IMG/VR virus record: IMGVR_UViG_3300012919_000046
Span: 1 to 21,044 of that record
DNA length: 21,044 bases
Origin: a virus
Reading direction: 5' to 3' (one strand)
Of this stretch, positions 14,808 to 21,044 are shown piece after piece. The position numbers were made by a program, and so were the translations under genes. The notes beneath the pieces were generated by a model. It was not told the DNA's origin and did not search any database. It worked only from the letters and a program-made list of their open reading frames with translations. How positions within the stretch are numbered: position 1 is the first letter of the stretch; the number at the start of each line of letters is the position of its first letter.

Positions 14808-17800
14808 TGGCTGATAACGAAACTAACGCTCTTACAAACCAAGAAGTTGTTAAACAAGGTTCTGCCGAACTGCGTAGAACAGTTCAGCACCTACCAGCTT
14901 TCTATAGGACAGACGCCAACCAAAGATTCCTTTCAGCAACTCTAGATCCTCTTGTACAAAAAGGATCTCTAGATAGGTTAGATGGCTTTATTGGTCGCCA
15001 AGACGCATACACACGAAAAGCTACTGACAGATATATTTCAGCTACAAGTAGAGATAGATTAGCATATCAACTTGAGCCAACAGTAACATACACAAAATTA
15101 GACACAACTAGTCTTAATCCAGAAGATCAAGTTGAGTTTAGTGCAACTTATGATGATTACATAAATCAAATCAAATACTTTGGCGGAAAAGTTGACAACC
15201 ATGATAGGATTAACAAAGAAAAAGTTTACAGTTGGAATCCCGCTATCGATTATGACAAACTTGTAAATTACAGAGAATACTACTGGCTCCCTGAAGGTCC
15301 AAATGCCATAGAAATAGCTAAAGTCGGGCCTGGTGTAGTTGCGGAGTACAAAGTTACAAATGTTGTGAAAGGTGCATACAACTTCAGCATACAAGATGGC
15401 ACGAACAATCCTATCCTTAGATTATACAGGGGCAACACATATAAATTTAACATTGACGCTAAAGGACATCCTTTCTGGATAATGACTGAGCCTTATAAAG
15501 ATAAAATTGCGGCAGATGGATCCACCTCCACAATATATTCATCCGGAGTTACAAATAACGGTAGTGATAATGGTATAGTAACATTTACTGTGCCAACAAA
15601 CGCTCCAGATACACTTTATTATCAATGTGGCAACCATGATGCCATGTACGGCTCTATTTTAATTAAAGATGTAGAGACCACAGATAAAATTGATCCAGAG
15701 AAAGATATTATCGGTGCCATGAATTACAGTGTTGATACCTTAGATTTATCCAATGGTATGAAAATAAAATTCGATAGCACTAAAGTGTCATCTACATATC
15801 AAAATAAAGAATATTACATTGAAGGTATAGGTGATAAAATTACATTAACAGATGTTGCAAGTCTTATAACGCCAGGTAGCTATTCAAAAGAATTCACAGT
15901 TGGTTATGATTCTTTCGTGTTTGATCAGCAACCATATTCGAAAGCATTTTACAGACCTCAAGATCACGATTACATTACAATTAAACGTGACTCTCGTGAT
16001 AAAAATGCTTGGTCGAGATATAATAGGTGGTTCCATAAATCAATTATAGAAGAAGTTGGTAGGGTAAATGGATATACCGCAGAATTGAAAGAGACAGATA
16101 GAGCAAAAAGACCGATAATTGAATTCGATAGTGGCTTGCAATTATACGATCATGGAACTGTCGCAAAAAATCATATTACACTGATTGACACGGTGCAGAC
16201 CGATGCATTTTCAAACGTTGTTAATCAGCCAGGCTACATTATAGATGGCCTACCATTGACAGATGGAATGAGAGTTATGTTTACAGCAGATACTGATCCT
16301 ACTGTTAAAAATAAAATTTATGAAGTAAGCTTTATCATAGGAAGTGACTCATCCGAAACAATAGCACTCACGCCAACTTCTGATAGTGCACCAGTAAGTA
16401 ATGAGTCATTGTTTGTTGAGTTCGGCACTGATAACCAAGGTAAAACTTTTTTCTATGATTCGTCTAGTACCACTTGGAAAGAATCACAGCAAAAATCCTC
16501 GGTGAACCAACAACCGTTGTTTGCAATGTTCGACAATAATCATGTATCATTTGACGATGCAACTACATATCCAAATTCTTCATTCGAAGGTGCAAAAGTA
16601 TTTGCGTTTGCAACAAGTGAAACGGCAACAAAAGATACCGTACTAGGTTTAAAAGTTAAGTACAACACGATCAATAACATTGGTGATATAGTGTTTGAAA
16701 GTGATCATACGTCTGGCACTTTCACATACAAATCCGGAACAAGCACACTAACAAAAAATTTAGCCGAAGGCCACCTTCATTATACCACATCATTATCAAC
16801 CCATAATAACAAAAGTGCTTGGATCGAAAGAGAAGTAGATAGTAAACAGCGTGTTGTTAGGACTTTTATTGCGGATAGTAATGAAAAACAATTTTTCCAA
16901 ATTGACTTTTATAAAGAGTCAGTTAATATCAGCGACCTGGAGATAGCAGTAAGTGTAAATGGAATATATAAAGACCTAACCACAGATTATACGATTGTGG
17001 ATGGATCGACAAACAAATATGTTAAATTCAATAAAGAACTTGATATAGATGATCAGGTTAAGATAGTTGGGTACAGCTCAAGCAAAAAAGTAGATGCAAA
17101 AGGCATCTATGAAATACCAGAAAACCTTGAGACCAACGCTGAAAATATTCAACTTGGCACATTTACTTTCGGTGAAGTTGTAGGGCACGTCAAAGATATT
17201 GTAGAAAGAAATTCAGATGTAACCGGGGTCTATCCGGGAGTATCAAATCTAAGAGATAAGCCTAATGCAAGATTAAGAGGAGGTAAAATTAAACAGCATC
17301 AAGGATCACTTTTACCTGCGATGTTCGGATTAGTTGATCAACAAGCAAACGTAATTAAAGCTATTGAATTTTGTAATAAAGAATATGAAAAATTTTATGA
17401 TGCATTCTTGACTCTAAACACTGGCAATGCATATGAAGGTGTTGTAGTTGATCGTGTTGATGAAATATTGAAGAAGATCAATCAAGGCAAAAACAACTCA
17501 TTTGCTTTCTATTATGATGATATGATAGGTCATGGCGAGAATGTTTCAATAAGAACTTACAATGTGCTAGGATCAAGCCAGACAGAATACGCATTAGACT
17601 CACAGCATAGTATTTCAAAATTAAGCAATAGGGCAGTTTATGTGTATCTTAATGACGTCCAGCTAATTTTGGGACAGGACTACACTTTTAGCACAGAGGA
17701 CGATAGTCTTACAATCACTACTACTTTGGCCGAAGGCGATACCGTTATTATCAAAGATTACCCAGACACATCTGGCAGTTACATTCCTCCTACTCCAACA

Positions 17801-20800
17801 AAATTAGGAATGTATCCAAAATTTAAACCTGAACAGTACACCGATAACAGCTACCAAACTGCAACATCGGTTATTAGAAGACATGATGGATCTATAATCA
17901 AATCCTTTGGTGATGAAAGAGATGACTTAATACTCGAATTAGAAAAGAGAATTTACAACAATTGTAAAATCAGCTATGACGCGACACTTCTTGACTTTAA
18001 TGAAGTGATGCCAAGTGCATTTACATCAACTGACTTCAGCTTACAGGATATTACTGATGTTATGTCAACAGATTTTTACATATGGGCTGGCGCCAACGGT
18101 GTTCAGTACATCACAAATTCAACATTTTCAGAAGGATCCCCTTTCACTTATAACTATTCCCAATCCAAAAATAGGTTAACTGGAGAAAACCTACCAGGGT
18201 ACTGGAGAGGAATTTACAAATATGTGTATGATACAGATACTCCTCATACTACTCCTTGGGAAATTTTAGGACATTCTGAAAAGCCATCTGATTGGGAGAC
18301 AACATACGGTGCTGGTCCTTACACTTCAGGAAATGACCTGCTTTGGAACGATATCGCAATACAAACCGGTAGGTATGGAAAGCCAAGCATTAAAGATTAT
18401 CTACCTGTGGACGCATCAGGAAATTTAAGAGACCCAATATCTATAGGATTAGTTGATGCACTTGATATTCCAGGAAGAAGTATAAGTTGGAAGTTTGGAG
18501 ATCATTCGCCGGCAGAAACAGCATGGAGAAGATCTAGTTCGTATCCGTTCACAGTAATTAAAACACTAGCACTTACACGACCTGCAAAATTCTTTTCAGT
18601 TTATTTCGATAATAGTAGATTAATCAAAAACGTAAGTGGTAACTTAATTGATTCTGATACAGGCGTCAGACAAAATTTAGCAAAAGCAAAATATCATTTA
18701 GAAACTGAAACAAATAATTCTACCGGAGTTGTGACAAGGTACAGCACATCAGGTTATCAACCTTTGGTTGTCAATCATCTTATTGCGAGGAATCTTGATA
18801 CTATTAGTTTCTTCTACGATAAAATGAAAGGATTAAAAGTACAGCTATCCCACAAATTAGGTGGCTTCACAGACAAAGGCAATTTAAATGTCCTGACCGA
18901 TTCTGTTTCGCCGGGATCAACAGCAGGCAGTAAATTTATCCCAGATGAAAATTATAAATTATTGTTCAGGACAAGTAATCCTGTTGACACATATTACTAT
19001 TCTGGCGTTCTTATAGAAAAGAATACCGATACTACATTAGACGGAAGCACTTTAGCTGGCGGCTACAAAGTACTTGGATATTCATCGACTAACCCAACAT
19101 TTAATTTTTATTACCCTATAAGAGGAAATCAAGGACAAAAAATTAGGATAGGTGAAGTTGAAGTAGCAGAATATCCAAATTATTCTGATACGGTGCAGAC
19201 TATTCCATATGGACATGTTTTTGAAACAATTCAAGATGTAGCTGATTTCTTATTTGGTTATGGCAGATATCTAGAAAAAAGAGGATTTAGGTTCAACAAG
19301 TATTCTGGTGAAATTAAAAAAGTTCTAAATTGGAGTAATGCTGTTTCTGAATTTTTATTCTGGACAACACAGAACTGGGCTCCAGGAAGTGCAGTTACAG
19401 TATCCCCAGGGGCGTCTGGGATCGAGCTTGAAACAAACAACGCAGTTGTAGGTAGACTAATGAATCTCAGTGGTGACTATAGTATTTTAGACGCTGGAGG
19501 CAGAAAGATAGATATAAAGGACATTAGTACTAAAAGAGTAGGAACAACTTTTGACTTAAAAATAAAAGATCCAGATGTTGGATTATACAATATTGTCATG
19601 AACACTGTTCAAAAAGAGCATTTGCTTATATTTGATAACAACACAGTGTTTAATGATGTAATATATGATCCGTACTCAGGATTCAGGCAGGAAAGACTGA
19701 AACTTGTCGGATGGAAGACAGGAAACTGGAATGGTGACTATTATGCTCCTGGTTTTATTTTTGATGCCGCAAAAATTAAGTATTGGACAAGAAACACTGA
19801 CTACAGCATAGGTGACACAGTGGAGTATCAAGGTAGATATTATGTATGTAAGATAAACCATAACAGCTTATCTGAATTTGATAACAATAATTGGACCATA
19901 AAAGATGATAAACCAACAGCAGAACTTATTCCAAATTTTGATTATAAAATAAGTCAATTCAACGACTTTTATAATTTAGAAACAAATAATTTTGATGAAT
20001 CACAGCAGAACCTAGGACAAAGATTGATAGGTTATCAATCCCGTGATTATTTACAAAATTTATTTGAGAACGATGTATCACAATACAAATTTTATCAAGG
20101 TTACATTAGAGAAAAAGGCACGAAAGCGGCCATAGATAAACTTCTAAAGGCCAGATATGAGAATCAAGATATATCACTTGATATATTTCCTGAATGGATG
20201 ATTAGGAGCGGCAATTTTGGAAACACAGATTCTGTACAAAACATACAATTTGTTTTGAACAAAAATGAAATAGTTGCTAATCCGCAAAGCATAGAACTTT
20301 TTGATAATACAACTTTTACAAAAAATTATGTAAGAAGTCTTGGAATAGCAAAACAGAACTTTTATCATGATCCTGTTGACTACAATGCCGCAGTAACATT
20401 TAAAAAACATGATTATTCCAAGGAAGGTGTGAACAGAGATAATATTCAAAAAATAAAGACTGCAGGGTATCCTCAGATAAATCAGGTACAAAGAACAGTC
20501 TTTGACATAGATCAATTATTAGATATCGATGTATCTACCTTTCAACCTAATGACCTTATATGGGTAGCAAACAAAACAAATAAGGACTGGGACGTGCTTA
20601 AGGTAATGCACGGTGGCGTCAATATTGAAAGTTTACAGGCTGTGAACAATGCCACACAGATGAAAGTGATATTTAATGACTCACATGGTCTTAGTGCCGC
20701 CTCGGGGACTAGCACCGCAGACTATTTTGCAATAACCAATGCTCAAGTTGTTGATCTTAACGGGGTATACAAGGTTCAGACAGTGGTTGATCATAAAACA

Positions 20801-21044
20801 CTTTTAGTTGATTTCGACGGTGTTGTGACATCATTACCTAGCATTGGTGACAATTCAACAGCTGACAGTTACGGTAATCTATACAAATTTATTTCTGTAA
20901 GAATATCTTCAATGGATAATGTTAATGATAGACTTGCTTACAGTGATTATGATGATAAAAACACTGCACTAGAAGTCAAGGGCGATAAAGTTTTTGCAGA
21001 TGCTGATAGTTCTGGTTTATGGCGTGTGTACGAAAAACAGAATC
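14807..21044 (+). CDS. Giant baseplate wedge protein (gp7-like), 3' end outside the window
   Basis: The frame opens with ATG at 14807, overlapping the gp6 stop, and stays open to the window end, giving at least 2079 residues. T4 gp7, next after gp6, is 1032 aa. The N-terminus (LRRTVQHLPAFYRTDANQR at 22-40) resembles tail proteins that contact gp6/gpJ. Inserted modules follow: a cupredoxin-like domain (about 185-290), two related beta modules (711-759 and 943-988), the marine-phage segment YIPPTPTKLG (992-1001) with DLILELEKRIYNN after it, and a CBM5/12-like module (1660-1696). FYQGYIREKGTKAAIDKLL (1762-1780) resembles the C-terminal gp7 segment around FYSTKGIEAS. The gp7 role is inferred from position, size and that segment; it may combine wedge and peripheral or fibre functions. 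No signal peptide or membrane segment. Confidence 0.8.
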   Translation, partial: MADNETNALTNQEVVKQGSAELRRTVQHLPAFYRTDANQRFLSATLDPLVQKGSLDRLDGFIGRQDAYTRKATDRYISATSRDRLAYQLEPTVTYTKLDTTSLNPEDQVEFSATYDDYINQIKYFGGKVDNHDRINKEKVYSWNPAIDYDKLVNYREYYWLPEGPNAIEIAKVGPGVVAEYKVTNVVKGAYNFSIQDGTNNPILRLYRGNTYKFNIDAKGHPFWIMTEPYKDKIAADGSTSTIYSSGVTNNGSDNGIVTFTVPTNAPDTLYYQCGNHDAMYGSILIKDVETTDKIDPEKDIIGAMNYSVDTLDLSNGMKIKFDSTKVSSTYQNKEYYIEGIGDKITLTDVASLITPGSYSKEFTVGYDSFVFDQQPYSKAFYRPQDHDYITIKRDSRDKNAWSRYNRWFHKSIIEEVGRVNGYTAELKETDRAKRPIIEFDSGLQLYDHGTVAKNHITLIDTVQTDAFSNVVNQPGYIIDGLPLTDGMRVMFTADTDPTVKNKIYEVSFIIGSDSSETIALTPTSDSAPVSNESLFVEFGTDNQGKTFFYDSSSTTWKESQQKSSVNQQPLFAMFDNNHVSFDDATTYPNSSFEGAKVFAFATSETATKDTVLGLKVKYNTINNIGDIVFESDHTSGTFTYKSGTSTLTKNLAEGHLHYTTSLSTHNNKSAWIEREVDSKQRVVRTFIADSNEKQFFQIDFYKESVNISDLEIAVSVNGIYKDLTTDYTIVDGSTNKYVKFNKELDIDDQVKIVGYSSSKKVDAKGIYEIPENLETNAENIQLGTFTFGEVVGHVKDIVERNSDVTGVYPGVSNLRDKPNARLRGGKIKQHQGSLLPAMFGLVDQQANVIKAIEFCNKEYEKFYDAFLTLNTGNAYEGVVVDRVDEILKKINQGKNNSFAFYYDDMIGHGENVSIRTYNVLGSSQTEYALDSQHSISKLSNRAVYVYLNDVQLILGQDYTFSTEDDSLTITTTLAEGDTVIIKDYPDTSGSYIPPTPTKLGMYPKFKPEQYTDNSYQTATSVIRRHDGSIIKSFGDERDDLILELEKRIYNNCKISYDATLLDFNEVMPSAFTSTDFSLQDITDVMSTDFYIWAGANGVQYITNSTFSEGSPFTYNYSQSKNRLTGENLPGYWRGIYKYVYDTDTPHTTPWEILGHSEKPSDWETTYGAGPYTSGNDLLWNDIAIQTGRYGKPSIKDYLPVDASGNLRDPISIGLVDALDIPGRSISWKFGDHSPAETAWRRSSSYPFTVIKTLALTRPAKFFSVYFDNSRLIKNVSGNLIDSDTGVRQNLAKAKYHLETETNNSTGVVTRYSTSGYQPLVVNHLIARNLDTISFFYDKMKGLKVQLSHKLGGFTDKGNLNVLTDSVSPGSTAGSKFIPDENYKLLFRTSNPVDTYYYSGVLIEKNTDTTLDGSTLAGGYKVLGYSSTNPTFNFYYPIRGNQGQKIRIGEVEVAEYPNYSDTVQTIPYGHVFETIQDVADFLFGYGRYLEKRGFRFNKYSGEIKKVLNWSNAVSEFLFWTTQNWAPGSAVTVSPGASGIELETNNAVVGRLMNLSGDYSILDAGGRKIDIKDISTKRVGTTFDLKIKDPDVGLYNIVMNTVQKEHLLIFDNNTVFNDVIYDPYSGFRQERLKLVGWKTGNWNGDYYAPGFIFDAAKIKYWTRNTDYSIGDTVEYQGRYYVCKINHNSLSEFDNNNWTIKDDKPTAELIPNFDYKISQFNDFYNLETNNFDESQQNLGQRLIGYQSRDYLQNLFENDVSQYKFYQGYIREKGTKAAIDKLLKARYENQDISLDIFPEWMIRSGNFGNTDSVQNIQFVLNKNEIVANPQSIELFDNTTFTKNYVRSLGIAKQNFYHDPVDYNAAVTFKKHDYSKEGVNRDNIQKIKTAGYPQINQVQRTVFDIDQLLDIDVSTFQPNDLIWVANKTNKDWDVLKVMHGGVNIESLQAVNNATQMKVIFNDSHGLSAASGTSTADYFAITNAQVVDLNGVYKVQTVVDHKTLLVDFDGVVTSLPSIGDNSTADSYGNLYKFISVRISSMDNVNDRLAYSDYDDKNTALEVKGDKVFADADSSGLWRVYEKQN
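15360..15676 (+). other. Cupredoxin-like domain within the gp7-like protein
   Basis: Residues about 185-290 form a beta-rich unit running from YNFSIQDGTNNPILRLYRGN through DAKGHPFWIMTEP to NAPDTLYYQCGNHDAMYG. His221, Cys274, His277 and Met280 occupy the order of type 1 copper ligands (His, then CxxHxxM on the last loop). The CxxHxxM spacing is shorter than in plastocyanin, which has CxxHxxxxM. Copper binding is possible but not shown. Confidence 0.65.
19784..19897 (+). other. CBM5/12-like putative carbohydrate-binding module
   Basis: Residues 1660-1697 match the short chitin-binding-type pattern: Trp1660, then Tyr1666 and SIGDTVEYQGRYYVCK, ending NNNW at Trp1696. The core WxxxxxYxxGDxVxYxGxxYxC with a closing Trp is typical of CBM5/12 modules that bind polysaccharide. 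In a baseplate it could help adhere to cell-surface sugars. Confidence 0.6.

Noticed and set aside
16190-19200. Repeated ACGGTGCAGAC at about 16191 and 19190
   Set aside because: Eleven bases encoding the same short DTVQT stretch; no other similarity around the two sites, so chance is enough.
20174-20515. A 113-aa minus-strand frame with hydrophobic stretches
   Set aside because: Antisense to the giant gp7-like gene; the apparent membrane segments arise from the complement of Lys/Asn/Asp codons.
1-21044. CRISPR arrays, tRNA genes, insertion sequences and attachment sites
   Set aside because: No regularly spaced repeats, cloverleaf-forming segments, transposase frames or integrase-linked repeats were seen in the window.

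Overview
The window looks like part of the genome of a tailed, contractile (T4-like) bacteriophage, most likely a marine one. The case rests on the gene set and order: a late sigma factor (gp55) next to the gp47 and gp46 recombination nuclease subunits, and opposite them a run of baseplate genes (tail tube cap-like, gp53, hub, gp5 needle, gp25, gp6, giant gp7-like). Two exact copies of the T4 late promoter box TATAAATA sit in front of structural genes. The DNA is AT-rich by eye. Several protein segments, such as the cupredoxin-like domain and the segment beginning YIPPTPTKLG, are of a type I associate with marine cyanophages and pelagiphages. The host cannot be fixed from this window: there is no photosynthesis gene, tRNA or integrase.

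Layout. (1) 1-585, plus strand: the tail of an unidentified gene overlaps a small SDR-like protein. (2) 584-638: a bidirectional hairpin terminator and a 16-bp perfect palindrome separate convergent genes. (3) 636-4843, minus strand, read right to left: gp55, gp47, a 56-aa overlapping small protein, gp46, and a histone H1/Hc1-like basic protein. (4) 4844-4980: divergent control region with a plus-strand late promoter. (5) 4981-11276, plus strand: tight baseplate cluster of tail tube cap-like protein, gp53, 815-aa hub-like protein, gp5 needle with a C-terminal S74 chaperone domain, and gp25. (6) 11277-11318: second late promoter, only 14 nt from the gp6 start. (7) 11319-21044: gp6, then a giant gp7-like protein of at least 2079 aa that runs off the window.

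How the genes work together. gp46/gp47 process DNA ends for replication and recombination. gp55 directs RNA polymerase to TATAAATA promoters, and in other T4-like phages it needs the sliding clamp, so late transcription follows replication. The late promoters drive the baseplate operon. gp53, gp25, gp6 and gp7-like proteins should build the wedges, the hub and gp5 the central spike complex, and the tube cap-like protein seeds the tail tube. Four of the structural junctions are TAATG stop-start overlaps, which suggests translational coupling and matched stoichiometry.

The most interesting content is extra domains inside baseplate proteins. The gp7-like protein has a cupredoxin-like domain with a full His/Cys/His/Met ligand set and a CBM5/12-like putative sugar-binding module. 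gp5 has an S74 autoprocessing chaperone and no visible lysozyme domain. gp6 has an EF-hand-like loop and a pentapeptide Ser/Gly tail.
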